Positions 47,951-61,000 of a stretch of DNA of 64,000 nt are shown one piece after another. A program made the position numbers and the translations under genes. Each line of letters begins with the position of its first letter. Positions within the stretch are counted from its first letter, which is position 1. This stretch comes from Corythucha ciliata (taxonomy: Eukaryota > Arthropoda > Insecta > Hemiptera > Tingidae). The notes beneath the pieces were generated by a model, which saw only the letters and a program-made list of their open reading frames with translations, searched no databases and was not told where the DNA came from. The stretch covers positions 9,610,001 through 9,674,000 of the forward strand of contig CM075941.1 of assembly GCA_038030265.1 (NCBI GenBank). Reading direction: 5' to 3'.

Positions 47951-50900
47951 TTAATAAGAGACTAAGGCTCGGATCGACCACAATTGTGTTAAATCACTAG
48001 GATTGTCTTGAAATCGTCAGTCTCGATATAAAACGTCAGGTTTGGCGTGAAATCCTTGGTCTCGGAGAACTTCAACTCGAAAACTGACGTTTTTAGTCCA
48101 GTACTGAATATTTCACGCCAAACGTTACGATTTCATCCATAGAATAATTACTGTACTAACGTACAGAAGGGCCACTCTCAATAATTGTTGGGGGTATGTG
48201 ACGCCAAACGGGTAGGTTTCTTCTCGCGGGGAGCTGTTATCATTGTGTTAGGTTATGTTAGGACACCACTCCCTTCGTGGCATTAAACTCCCCCTTTCCC
48301 CAAGGAATTAGGACAGGTGAGGTGTGAAAGAGCCGGTGCGATCGTGGGTTTGTGTTGACTAATTTTGTGTCTGTAATCGGTGTGATTGGAATTCCACGTT
48401 TTTTGTGTTGAAGCACTTTGACAAACTGACCACTGACGTTATACTGAGCTTACAATACGAATTCATTTACTTTCTGTACTAGGACGGAAAATACTTGCCG
48501 GACTAGTACAGAAAACTGTTTGAATGTCACTGTTTGGTAATCGTCAACTTCCCAGACTTTTTTTGGTACAGAAAATGCCTACTTTCTGAGTGTATCGCTT
48601 GAAAAAGTTATTTTCATGGTAAAATAAACATTTTCGGGTTAAACTATTCAATTTTGAGGTGTAACCGTAATAGTTTATGGAAACGAAATCGCCAGATTTG
48701 TAGTGACAACTTTTGGGGTAACACGTCAGCTTTGGCGTGAAATCGTCTGTTTTCGTGTAATATCGTCTCGGGAACAAATCGTCAGTATTGTGGTGACATC
48801 ATTAGTTTTGTGTTGAAATCGTCAAAGTTTTCAAGATAGAGCTGCGAATTTGGAGTAAAATATTCAGTTTTAGGGTAAATCGTCAGTTTTAGTGAATCAC
48901 GTGAGTTTTGGGAGTAAAATCGCCAGGTTGTGAAGTGAAAACTCCAGTTTTGGGGCTACACTTAGGCATTTGCGTGAAATTGTCTGTTTCAGAATAAAAT
49001 ATTCAGTTTCAGTGTAAAATCTTCAGTTTTGGGTTAAAAAATGTCAGTGTTTAACGTTTCTCAGGCAATAAGTTGAAAATTCGGCCACCATGTTATTGAG
49101 GGGCTAAGTCCCTCTTACAGGTACCAATATTTTGGGGGAAAACATTGTCAGTTTTTGGACAGAAAATTCTAAATAGAATGCTTCAACGATATTTCACAAT
49201 CGGAAATGTTGGTTTTTGACGGAGTCTGACCCTTTTTGTGGAAATTTAGTTTCTGGGGAACGATTTGACGATTTAAAGCGCCTATTTCTGAGTATAGAAA
49301 CACTGCTAGTTCTTTTGCTGGGATTTCTGGTGCATCTGACATCTTCTGGCCACCCCTAGACCAAGGGCTGGCTAAGCTCCAGCCGTGACACCAGCCAGTA
49401 TCAGAAACACCACCTCGTTAAGCAGAATGCGTTCTAACAAAAGAGCATACTATTGTTCCAAATCAGCGCTCATGGTACAATGAAAAGAGTCGATTTCATT
49501 GCCAATGGGAGGGCACAACGCATGGACCTCAAGTTCAAGCCTCATTCACAAGACCTCCGATATTACATCAACGTCAGAACGAGAGTGCATATATGAGTCA
49601 GCCCATCACCTCCTCATGAATAAGTGTACCTGGCTATGCTGCTACACATAGGGCAGTAACACAGTGCGTTATGCGTGAGAAGAATGCTCAAAATGCGTTT
49701 CGTGTAATCGATACGTCGAACAGATATTATGCGAGACTGTAAAGAATAGCACGCCGATTCAGAGGGTACAAGAGCCCAGAATAAGAACTTTATACATTGC
49801 AAAAATCAGTCATGATCTTCACGGGCTCGTATTTTCCTCATTGATGCGGTTTAGCTTTGGATACCTTGTAACTGTCGTATAGAGCTCACCCAACCTTCAA
49901 AAATCCTCTTATAGATATTTCAGACCAGTCTGTCCCCGCGTGCTGCGTACGACGCCATTTTAGTCCCGAAGGTACTCGATTGAATAAGTGAAAGAAACCG
50001 GGTATATATGTGTCTGTTTTGAATCATCGGCGTTTAAAAGGTAACCTGTAAAGCGACATAATTGAATTAAACTCAATACCCTCTTCTTCAGCCACTAGAC
50101 CGTCTGGCCAACTTGTATCTCTTGTCAAACAGATGCGTGACCCTCCCGCTCCCTCTTCACATCATCCACTCTTGTTAAGTAAGTGGGGTTTGGCAAAAGC
50201 TTAACATTGTATACAGGAGAAAAAAAAAAAAAAGGGTAGCCGAAAGAGATTTAGAACCTTAAGGTGAAGAGAGGGCAACACTCCCTCCCAACCAGCGAGC
50301 TCCATCGGTTTACTATGGGAAATCTCCTGGGATTTTAATTCGATACAACTGGCCCGTTAAAGATACATGGGGGAAGGGATACTTTTTTATTTTTTTTTTT
50401 TGTCTCGCTTTTTTTCCAATTATTTAACGAAATTCCCCAGGGGGTGGGGGTGGATGTGTAAAAGTGGTTGTCGGAACAGTTTGATGATCGAAAACGATCA
50501 AAAAGAGGGTGTGAATGACAGGCATTAAATGGGGAAAGCGAAGGCCCCGAGCGATTATGTAGTCAACAAGACGATTCAAAAAAATAGGATGACAAAAAAA
50601 AGTATAATAATGAAGTAGAAAATGTCTGCAAGAACCAAGACGATGTAATTAGAAAGGAGGGTGATGGGTTTATTAATAAAAGGCCGGTTAATCGAATAAA
50701 GTAGCGACAGGAAAGAAAGAGAGAGAGAGAGAGACTGACTGGTTCCCGACGTTTCTGAATGAGTTGATTTAATTGAATTGGGCTAAGTACTAAGTGGCTT
50801 CGCAATCAATAGAAGCCAACTTTCCCGCCCCTTATACCGCGCCAAATATCCCATCCCGTTTATCGGTATTGGCCTTCAAATTAATCAATTCCTTCTCTTC

Positions 50901-51871
50901 ATAATAAATTAGTCGAGCGAGAGTTGTCTGACGATGGACTTTTTTCCCTTTTTTTTTTTTTTTTACACGAAGCAAATTCAGTAGAAACTGAAGAATGCCC
51001 ATTTCCATTTCAAAGCCTTGTGCAAAAGTATAACGCCCTCTGACGCCTAATGAACGTTTTCTTTTTGGTAGGGTCTGTCAAGAAATTAATTAGGATAACG
51101 ACTTGGGCTCAAAGAGAGAAAAATGCCTCCGTTTCTGTCTCAAAGTTGGTCTAAAAGTTAGCTCCCTGTACAAACCTACGCAAATTAATTCATTCGGATT
51201 GAGAATGTATATGTAACAAAAGAACACCGCTAAATACTTTTTCGGCAACCTTCAATTTATTTTCTTTTATGCCACAACCCTTCAATCGAAACGGTACTTA
51301 ACGAAAAAATATTCGTTTAGCCGATGACTCTGTCGCGTCTTTCTGAATTTCAAAATGAGAGACAGGCCCCATTTGGTGTCTTTAATTGCATTTTCCAACT
51401 TGAGCTCGAGTGCCATGCGGCAATGGGCAATATGGGCGCATGTTCTTGTGCAGTTGGAATGCAAATCTATGCTTGAACATTTCAATAGCGGTCATCGGTG
51501 AAACTCCACAAATTCACTCAGGCTTGTTCACCACACGCACAATAAATATTGCGGAATATAGAGGTTGCACAATAAAATTTAACGTGTATTTGGTGACTCG
51601 AGATTTGAAATAAGCCGAGAAATTAAAGTAAATTGAACGAGTGCCTATTCGTCTCCGGTGGAGTGAACATCGTTCTTTCTTTCTTCCGAGAGCTTTTCAC
51701 CGATGTTTCCTGCTTAATTAAGGGAGTAATTAGCTAATAATTCAATTTTAATCTAGTTTCGTTGTGTTTTGTTTTGTTGTCTATTATTATTATTTATTTA
51801 TATTTATTGTTGTTTTATTCGTTATTAGGCCCCACGGGCTATTAGAGACGTGGTGTTAACAAAGGGGCGCG
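47951..51871. other. Family C remnant and unique region
   Basis: 48000-49130 contains motifs of the type AAATCGTCAGTTTTGGGGTAAA at intervals of about 30 bp, similar in texture to family C at the left edge. From 49140 to 51871 the sequence is unique and AT-rich, with T and A tracts (50221, 50380, 50950) and a GA-rich stretch near 50712. No exon with a recognisable domain was found on either strand. Confidence 0.4.
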
Positions 51872-52018
51872 TATTAGCGTTCCCCATTTGCACAAAATTC
51901 TGCAACGGGGCTATTCATTTCCACCCGTCTTCTCCTCTAACATATGATTTAATTCAGTGAAGACGGGTGGAAATGAACTGCCCAAATGCAGAATTTTGTG
52001 CAAATGGGGAACGCTATA
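51872..52018. repeat. Inverted repeat at LINE 5' end
   Basis: The left arm 51872-51931 and right arm 51960-52018 are diverged reverse complements (shared GCGTTCCCCATTTGCACAAA and CATTTCCACCCGTCTT on the minus strand) around a 28-base loop. The right arm is the first coding part of ORF1. Confidence 0.7.
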
Positions 52019-53447
52019 AGTCTAACAATGCTGGGGGGACGGGTCCCCCCAAAAAATCAACTGACCCAAATAATTCTATGCCAATTGTAGAAACTAAATT
52101 AATGAATTTCGCAGATGTTTTTTCCACCCCCTCCTTCTCTCATAGTTCTGGGAAAAGACCTTTAGACTCAGGCGAGCCTTTTTCATACACTAAAGCAATT
52201 ATAAAAGATAAAGCGGAACTTCAAGCAGAAAGGGAACAACAGCGATTAGAGTTCAAAAAACGGGTTGTTTTGAATCGGTTTGATAGCAATGATTCGGGTC
52301 CTTATTCTGTATTTGTTGAAGGAGAGGGGAAAAACTTAGGAAACGCACACCCTATGTTGTTTGGTAAATGGTTATTCCAAGATCCTAAGATAGACCATAA
52401 TTGTATAACGGGCATCTATGTTACTGGAATCAACAGGATAAACATAAATACCTCCACTGGTGAAATAGCAAACTATCTAACGGAATGTGATATTTTGAAA
52501 AAACAAAACCTATAATTGTTTATATCCCAGATTTTTTACTTGTTAAAAAAGGGGTTATTCGAAACGTGGATGCTAGCTTGAGTGAAAAAGAGATATTGGA
52601 AAATATAAAATCCCCAATCCCCCCTATTGCTGTAGAAAGACTCCGTAAATTTGAAACGGTTAAGGATAAAGTTAAAGTTACTCCTCTGCTGACGTGTGTA
52701 GTGTCTTTTACAGGACAAGCCATTCCTGAAGCAGTATCAATATATGGTAGTTACTGCATGGTTCGGCCATTCATTCCGTCAGTCCGCCTGTGTGGTAAGT
52801 GCCTTCGGTTTAATCATACTGCGGTGCAATGCCGAAGTAGACAACGTTGCTTGAAATGTGGTGATAATCACGTTCTAAAGGATTGCCCCAAATCGGACAG
52901 CGAAGGAAGCTGCCCTCTTTGCTCTCAACGTCATCTAGCAAACAGTAGGGAATGTGAGGCCTACAAAGCCGCTGTAGAAGAGAACCGGAAAAAGTACTTG
53001 GACGTCTCCTTTTCAAAAGTAGTGTCTACAAGTAACAAGTTTGACGCTTTAAATAATCTCAGTGACTCCCTCGAATATGACCGAAACTTCCCTGCTCTTC
53101 CTAGTTCAAGCGAATCTAATCGGCGCCGCTTCCGCAAAACGTTTGTCAGGACGCACCGTTCAGCTAAAAATTCCGGGCATTCCTCAGACCCTTTCGTTAA
53201 AGAACAACAACAATTAATTACTGATCCTCGCGAGAAAATCCAGATGGTACCTAACCCAGCAGAAAAGTATAGTATTATCTTGAAAAAATTAGCTTCCAAC
53301 ATCCGGGGCAGCCACTTATCTCAAGAAGAGATGATTGACAGCATCGGAAAAGCTTTGCTTAACATGGTCCAAGAAAATAAAGATATCGATGATGTGTCCC
53401 GCGGTGATTATTCCAGGGGTCAAAATGAGGAAGAAATGGACTACTAA
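51967..53447 (+). pseudogene. LINE ORF1 (gag-like, three zinc knuckles), frameshifted
   Basis: A nucleic-acid-binding protein of the element. It begins MEMNCPNAEFCANGER. A frameshift near 52500 interrupts it; the frame after that point reads VYIPDFLLVKKGV. Zinc knuckles lie at about 52790-52950: CGKCLRFNHTAVQC, CLKCGDNHVLKDC and CPLCSQRHLANSREC. The C-terminus is hydrophilic and ends EEMDY, directly before the ORF2 start. It would coat element RNA in the cell. This copy is inactive unless the frameshift is an assembly error. Confidence 0.8.
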
Positions 53448-53448
53448 T

Positions 53449-56400
53449 ATGGATGGTTTAAATAATCTTAAGCTATTGCAGTGGAACGCACGTTCTCTCA
53501 AACCAAAACTAGGACTACTAGAAAAATGCTTAGAAAACCGCGATATTGACGTCATAGCTATTTCAGAGACAAAGCTTCGCCCTACCCAGCGTTGTCATCT
53601 CCCAAACTTTTCTGTTCTACGTAGGGACAGACTCGATGGGAATGAAGGTGTCGCCATTTTAATAAAAAATTCGGTGACGTATAGACAGCTTCACATAGAC
53701 AATCCAATACCCAATATTATGGTTGTTGGTGTACAAATACCGAGAAGAAATTTAGCCCCCCTGTCCATTGTTTCAATTTACAGTAATCCTATCCACAATA
53801 TTCCATACAGCGCCTGGAACCAATGGATTAGAAATATTCCAAAACCATTCATTCTGTCTGGTGATTTCAATGTCCATCATACTTCATTTGGTTCTGACTG
53901 GACCGACAACAAAGGCAGAGCCCTTTTAGACGCTCTCGAAAAACACAATCTCGTTTACCTTAACGATGGAACTGCCACTCTTTTCCGAGGCCCGCATCAG
54001 ACTAGAAAATCTGTTGTAGACATCACTATTGCAACCCTTGATATAGCATCTGAAGCAATATGGGAGGTAATGGGTGACCCAATGGGTTCCGACCATTACC
54101 CTATTAACATAACGATAGGTAATTCACCCTCTTCCTCTCCGGTGACTTCTGCGAGGAAGTGGAATGTTAAAAAGGCTAATTGGCCTCTTTTCTCACAACT
54201 CATGGATAAGTATACTTCTGAAATGGACTCTAATACGGTAACGTACGAAATGTTTGAAAAATGTTTGAATAATGCCTGTGAAGCAGCTATCTCTACCCAT
54301 GCACAGCTCTCCAAAAATTCGAAAAAGCTAACTAAACATTGGTGGACGTCGGAGTGTGACAAAGCAGTACGAGAAAAGAAAGCGGCCCTCGCCACATACA
54401 AACACTCACCATCCTTACCAAATTTCGTTTTATACAAACGCAAGACAGGGGAGGTACAAAAAGCAATATTGCAAGCAAAACGTTCCTCCTGGAGAACGTA
54501 TTGCTCTTCTTTAAATAGTCAAACACCTGTAAAAGAAATATGGTCAATGCTGAAACGTTTTAAGAATATGTGGTCTAATCCTAATCCCCACGTCCTTCAA
54601 GGAGAAGGGACAGATGATTTTATCAATAATTTATTCCCTCAAGGTCCAGTTCCAAATAGTCATTTTGAAGCGCCAATTAGGGAATTAGAGAATTGAGCAA
54701 TGCTCTGAAAACGGCGAATAACTCTGCGCCAGGAATGGATCAAGTCCATTACTCCATGCTCGATAACCTACCTTCTTCTTCTAAATTGACCCTCTTAAAT
54801 ATATTCAACAGAATTTGGACTAAAAAACTAGACTTCCCTCACTCGTGGAAAAAGAGTCGTATTATTCTAATATTAAACCCTAATAAAGATCCAGGCCACG
54901 CCACATCTTACCGACCCATTGCCCTAACATCATGTGTACTTAAAACCTATGAACGAATGATTAAGAACAGGCTGCAGTTGTGGATGGAAAGCAATGGTAA
55001 GCTGCCAGAATCTCAATTCGGATTTCGGAAAAGTAAGTCAGTCCATCACGCCCAAACCAAGCTAATTTTTGATATATACAACGCTTTCTCAGACAATAAA
55101 CCTTTGCTCGCGGTATTCTTTGATATTTCTGGAGCATATGACAGCGTCGACGTCAATGTTTTGGTCCAAAAAATGATAAATATAGGAATTCCAGCAACTC
55201 TCATTCAAAATATCTAAAGACTTTAATTTCACGAGTGAACTATTTACAGATTGGGGACTCCATTTTTGGCCCATTCTGGACTTATCGAGGTCTGCCTCAA
55301 GGAGGTATATTAAGCCCACTTTTATATTGCGTTTACGCTTACGACCTACGTCGTAAGCGAGGCAGGGTTGCCTCCCCTGGTTAGCGTGACGCAATTCGCG
55401 GATGACGTATGCATTTACACATCTCAGAAGTCGATTGAGTCGTGTATTGAGGTTCTAAATAATGGTGTTCACTTATTTATGGATTGGGCTGCCAGTAACG
55501 ATCAGACAATTTCTCCAGTGAAATCAGTAGTCTGCCCTTTCTCAAAACAAAGAATCCTGCCTATTGGAAGTGAAATTAATTTGGGGGGTATGGCGTTGAG
55601 CGTTGCACACACAGTAAAATTCTTGGGCATCGTCCTGGATCGAAAACTACTATGGAGATCACACATTGATTCCCTACTGATTAAAGGGGAACAGTTATTC
55701 AATATTCTGAGATGTTTTGCTGCCAATAAGTGGGGCGCTGACCCTTCCACTGCATTGCTTTTTTATCGAGCTTGCATACGCAACACCTTGGATTTTAGAA
55801 GCATCTTCTATGGCGCTGCGAATAACTGACACCTCCGGAGGCTTGACATTTTCCAAAACAAGTGTATCAGACGATGCTTAGGTTGTCTTCCATCCACACC
55901 AATAAATGCCATGCAGGTGGAAGCATGTGAACCACCCTTAAATATTCGCCGGGAAAGGTTAGCCACGAACCATGTAATAAATCTTTATTCTCATTGCAGC
56001 TCTCTATACAAGAAAATACGCTCAGTAAATATCAAAGTTCTGACTAAGCGTTTTTGGCAAAAATTGAAATCTCCTCCTTTGATTGATGCGTACTTGAGAA
56101 CAGTTCAAGATATCCGTAGCATACACACCTCGGATAAACATCCTTTCTCCAGTATAAGCTTCGACTCTATGAAACTCCAAAAACGAATACTTAAGCCCTG
56201 TTCACACGATGCAATGTTTGAAGCTATATTGCATGCTGGTTTTTCAAAAACATCCGGTCACTACCAAGGAACATATGTTTTTAAAAAACCAGCATGCACT
56301 ATAGCTTCAAACATTGCACTTAATCTCCGGGATTATTTAACCTTCCCAAAAGCTTACGCCGACTCGGTATTTCAATCAGACATAGCCAACATACACGAAA

Positions 56401-57274
56401 AACTTTATCTAATATTTACCGATAGTTCCAAAATAAATGGTGAAGTAGGATGTGCAATTTATGACCCGAAAGGCAACACAAGTGAAATGTATAAACTGCC
56501 CCCCCAAATTTTCCGTTTTTTCAGCTGAACTTTACGCCTTGTTCAAAGCGCTAGAATACATAAAAAATAACATTAATCTTGCTGAAAACGTATGCATTCT
56601 GTCTGATTCGTCTAGTGCTATTCATAGCCTGGAAGGACTAGACAAAACTTCAAATTCGAACTATATAGTTGCAAATATCTTGGACAAGCTAGGCGAAATT
56701 GAGTTATCCTGTGGTATTAGGATATTATTTCGGATAGGTAAAGGGCCACTGTGGTATAAATGGGAATGAAATCGTAGATTCCTTGGCTAAAGCAGCAGCA
56801 TCTAATGGAAGTGAAGTAAATGTTAATCTACCAATATCAGATGCAAAATGCTACCACAAATCACGTTTCAGGGAAGAATGACAGAACTCGTTGCTGGTGG
56901 TGACATCAGGAGCATTTTATTTCAAGATCAATCCTTCCATTAGGCAGTTCCCATGGTTTACAGATATGAACCTAACCAAAGCTGAGTGTTCAGTCATTAC
57001 TCGTTTACGCACCAACCATGGTCTGTGTGGTGCTTACCTACATAGGATCGGACAGAGGGAGCATCCCAATTGCGTTGTTTGCGGCGATGAAGAGGACTTA
57101 TGCCACCTAGTAATGTTGTGCAATAAATATTCAAGCCAAAGAAATAAATTATTCATGAACCTTTCAAAAGTAATTCCGCAACCGGTAAATTATGAATCTC
57201 TGATTGGCAGTTCCACCCTCACAGTTTATAAAAAAATTCTAGACTTCCTCAAAGAATGTGGCATGAGAATTTAA
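53449..57274 (+). pseudogene. LINE ORF2: endonuclease, reverse transcriptase, RNase H; multiply broken
   Basis: The APE-type endonuclease starts at 53449: LLQWNARSL, AISETKL, LSGDFNVHH, and GSDHYPI near 54095. The RT follows from about 54700: NSAPGMDQV, SYRPIALTS, FFDISGAYDSV, RGLPQGGILSPLL and the catalytic FADDVCIY near 55390. RNase H is seen as LIFTDSSKI, AELYALFKALEYI, LSDSSSAI and a final GINGNEIVDSLAK block. A C-terminal CVVCGDEEDLCHLVMLC motif follows near 57080. The frame is broken near 54690, 55215, 55375, 56520, 56750 and 56880, and a TGA lies at about 55827. The copy is dead. Confidence 0.83.
56211..56317. repeat. Hairpin inside LINE ORF2
   Basis: The arms 56211-56253 and 56275-56317 are reverse complements at 41 of 43 positions (GCAATGTTTGAAGCTATA, then TGCATGCTGG). 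They lie between RT and RNase H, and the frame stays open through both arms. Confidence 0.8.
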
Positions 57275-57338
57275 CCAGCTGCATGATATGATGCTGTGTG
57301 ACGTTGTAGAAGTATTGAGCTAATAGACATCCGTCTAA

Positions 57339-57369
<31 letters not shown>

Positions 57370-57373
<4 letters not shown>

Positions 57374-57845
57374 ACTTTCTCTTTTACTTCGGACAGAAGG
57401 AGTTGATTTATGTGTCTTTTGAACACAAAACCATTGTCTAGTTTCACGAGGTAGTGTAGGTGACCGTACGAGCTTGGACACGATCTCCCACGCTCAATTG
57501 GCGAGCAGGCGATGATTTGAGTGAAGACTTGCGGAAGACGTGAGGTTTAAGCGCGTCTAGGTTGATGCGATTTGACCGATTCAAGAATTTCTCGGCGGGA
57601 GTAACGCCATCCGCTAGAGGGGTGGCTCGATAGCGGAAGAGTATTTCTCTAACTTTATGTTTGATCGTCATGGATTCTTGGTTCATAGCGGATAACCGAT
57701 GTTTTAGCGTTTGTACGTTCCTCTCAGCTAGACCGTTTGATGCGCAGTGGCCTGGAGCGATCAATTTTTGAAAAATTCCGGTAAGTGTGCAGAATGAGTG
57801 GAACGATTCGCTCGTAAAAATCGGAGCATTTTTAGCATTTTTTTT
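57370..57845 (-). pseudogene. Gypsy integrase C-terminal fragment
   Basis: The fragment carries the end of the integrase catalytic core (NAPIFTSESFHSF, the GLAERNVQTLK block with the catalytic Glu) and the C-terminal domain (SVGDRVQAR). After a frame change it continues HYLVKLDNGFVFKRHINQL, right up to the LINE poly(A). The N-terminal and first catalytic parts of the integrase are missing. It is the downstream piece of the Gypsy copy whose RT/RNase H lies at 62283-63117, separated by the Copia element. Confidence 0.8.
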
Positions 57846-57919
57846 AGCAGTGCTGCCACAGAGATAGAGAATCAAGACTCCATGTGGCAACCGCGGAGAT
57901 TCAAAATTACCCTCCAACA
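57846..57919 (-). repeat. Truncated 3' LTR of Copia
   Basis: On the minus strand it starts TGTTGGAGGGTAATTTTG and matches the start of the 5' LTR with only a few substitutions over 74 bp. It then breaks off into Gypsy sequence at an A run. Confidence 0.8.
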
Positions 57920-58013
57920 CACCCCTCTAATTTTGACATCATTTGCAACTCAAAAATTAATTGTTACATCATAAAAAATAAGTCTAACAAACAAAAAATA
58001 TATATGATCGAAG

Positions 58014-61000
58014 TTATGCAACCATTTTTGGCAAAAGTCTTTCAAATTTCGTAGTGTTTAGGGGCTTCGTCAGAAGATCCGCTATTTGGTCTGAAGTAGG
58101 GCAATAGTTGATGGTAACGAGACCTTCGTCAACCTTTTCCTTGATATAATGGAATCGCACGTCGATGTGCTTACTACGACGATTCATCACACCCCTGGTC
58201 ACCAAATCGATAGCACTTTGGTTGTCGATGTTTAGCTCAGCAGGAATTTTCTGCAGGGTGAGTTCTTCCAGGAAGCTTTTTAGAAAGATGAGAGACTTTG
58301 AGGCTTCCGTGGCCGCTATAAATTCGGCTTCGGTTGAGGAAGTGGCAACTATAGGCTGCAGTCTGGATGACCAGCTGATGGGGCCTCCATTAAAGAAAAT
58401 TATAAAGCCCGTGGTACTTTTACGAGTCTCCTCATCTCCAGCGTAGTCGGAGTCGCAGAAACATTGCAGACGGACGTTCTCTTCTTTCTTCAGATAGGAA
58501 ATTCCAAAGTTCTTCGTCGAGTTTACGTACTTGATGGTTCGCTTGAGGTTTACCACATCGGACTGGGTTGGGTTTTCGACATGTCGTCCACTCATGCCAA
58601 CTGCCAGGGCGATGTCAGGCCTCGTCTTTGTAGATAGATAAAGTAGGCTGCCCACTGCCTCTCTAAATGGAAAAATAACGTCCTTTTGGCTGGAGGTCGG
58701 GTTATGTACGTTGCCAACTACCAGAGGGGTAGAAGCTGGTTTTGCGTTTGACAGATTGTACCGGTCTACTACCTGCTGAGCGTAGGATTCTTGGGACAGT
58801 TTCAATGTTTCTTTTTCTTCGGAGAATTTTACCCCCAAGTAGGTCGTAAGGTTGTCACTCAAGGTTATCTTGAACTCAGACGCAAGTGCTTTCAGAAAAC
58901 TTGTCATTTTCTTGGGGTCTGATCCAGTTAGAAGACCATCATCAATGTGAATTGCCAAAATCATGGACCTGTCGGCATTGATAAACACGCATTGCTCAGT
59001 TTTGAGTTGTATGAGCCCATGTTTTTTTAAGAAATCGGTTAGACGCTTATTCCACATAGCCGGGGTCTGTTTCAAGCCGTACAAGGCTTTTTGAAGTTTG
59101 CAGACTTTTCCAGCTTCGTTGTAGCCCTGAGGCAGACTCATGTAGACGTCTTCTTTGATATGTCCGTACAAAAAAGCTGTGCGTACGTCGAAATCATGCG
59201 CTTGAACTTTTTCATGACAGAATAAGCTACGACTGCTCTTAAGGCATCAGTGCTGACTACAGAGCTGAAAATTTCGTTATAGTCGATGCCCTCGCGTTGT
59301 TGACATCCGCGTACAACCAATCGGGCCTTGTAACGACCATCGTCCTTGATCTTAAAAATCCATCGGCTAGTAAGAATTTTACCCGTAGTTGCAGCCGATT
59401 TGTCCACAACAGTCCAAGTCGAATTTTCTTCTAATGCAGTCATCTCTTCTCGTATAGCTTCTTTCCATTTATCTTTGTCTTCACCAGATATTGCCTCTTG
59501 GTAGGTAAGTAGACTGACGTCTGTGGAGAGATCGTAGTCTTGAAGCTTGAGAGGTTTAGTTTTCTTACGATGACCACGTCCCAATGGCTCTATAGCTTCA
59601 TGCTGTACATCGTCGGGTGAAATCACAACTTCAGCAGGTTCAGCGATTGGCGTCACTGTGGGCTGGTCGTGAGGTGTGGCGAAGTTTGCATCTTCGTCTA
59701 AGGAACCCTCCTCGTTTGAGCTTCCAGCATCAGGCTCGATGGAACTTTGGGTGTCTCTAGTGATTTGTGTGCTGTCATCATCGGAAAGTTCATCGTCCTC
59801 CATAGAAATCAAATGCCGGTTAAGTGTTGACATTCGGTCAGTCTTGTTTTTAGGATTATTCAGCGAGAAACCAGAACTTTTGTCGGCAAAGACGACGTCT
59901 CGAGAAATGATAATCTTCTGTTGTGATTCATCCCAAAATCTATATCCGTTTGGCGCGTAGCCGACAAAAAAACATTTGCTCGACCGCTTTTCGAGTTTCT
60001 TAGTGTAGGTAAGCTTTTTTGCGTAAGCTACAGAACCAAATATTTTAAGAACGGAAAGATTAGGCTTCTTACCGAACAATTTCTCGGCAGGAGTGGCATC
60101 TCGTAGAGCTGTGTTTGGGCTTCTATTAAGTAAATAAGTGGTGGTGTATAAAGATTCACCCCAAAATTTATTTTCAAGGCCGGAATCGAAAAGAAGTGCT
60201 CGTGTTTTTTCCATCAAGGATCTGTTGAGTCGTTCCGCGGCTTCGTTTAACTGTGGCTTATGGGGAATGGAGTAATCAATTTCGATGCCTTTTTCAGCAC
60301 ACCAATTTCTGAAGTTAGTTGATACATATTCCCCTCCGTTGTCACAGCGCAACTTGTGGAGTTTCAGATTCCACTTATTTTCAGCCTGTGCGATGTACTC
60401 TTTCAAAGCTTTGGGTGCATCACTTTTCCTGTTCAACAAATAAACCATCGTGTAATGAGTGTAGTCATCCAAACACGTAATGAAATATTTGTTTTGGTCC
60501 CATGTCATAGTTTCGATTTGAACTAGGTCGGTGTGAACTATTTGTAGAGGACGGGTGGCTCGTGTTCGGTCATTCTTGAATGGCTTGCGCGCTTGTTTAG
60601 CATCCTGACACACTGCGCACACATCTAAACTGCCTTTGCCGAGAGTGAATCCTTCAGAAAGTTTTGTCAGTTGCACCATGCCCTTATGGCTCAAGTGGCC
60701 CAATTTTCTATGCCAGTCTTCAGTAGAGCCAGACACGGTCAGGTTCGCGAAATGTTCCTTTTTGGGGGTTATTTCAACGAGGTATAGCCCTGAATTATCT
60801 TTCTTTCCGGTCAGAACAACGTCATTATTTTTCGTCACTGTGACATAGTCACATTCAAATACTATTTTTCCGCCGTTTTGGGTGATAGCGTTAGCGCTCA
60901 AAAGGTTTCGGTCGAGGCCAGGTAGGTAGAGAACGTCGGTGAGTGTACACTCAGCTGCCTCCACTCGTCCTATAGAGCTTCCGCCTTCATAGATTGGCCC

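Larger units (their letters stand above)
51872..57369 (+). mobile_element. I-like non-LTR retrotransposon with RNase H and poly(A) tail
   Basis: The element has two ORFs (gag-like with zinc knuckles, then endonuclease-RT-RNase H) and a 3' A run (57341-57369). The domain order matches the I group of LINEs. The A run abuts Gypsy integrase coding sequence on the minus strand, so the LINE appears to have inserted into, or next to, that element. The 5' limit is uncertain: the first 60 bases are an inverted copy of the start of ORF1. Confidence 0.75.
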
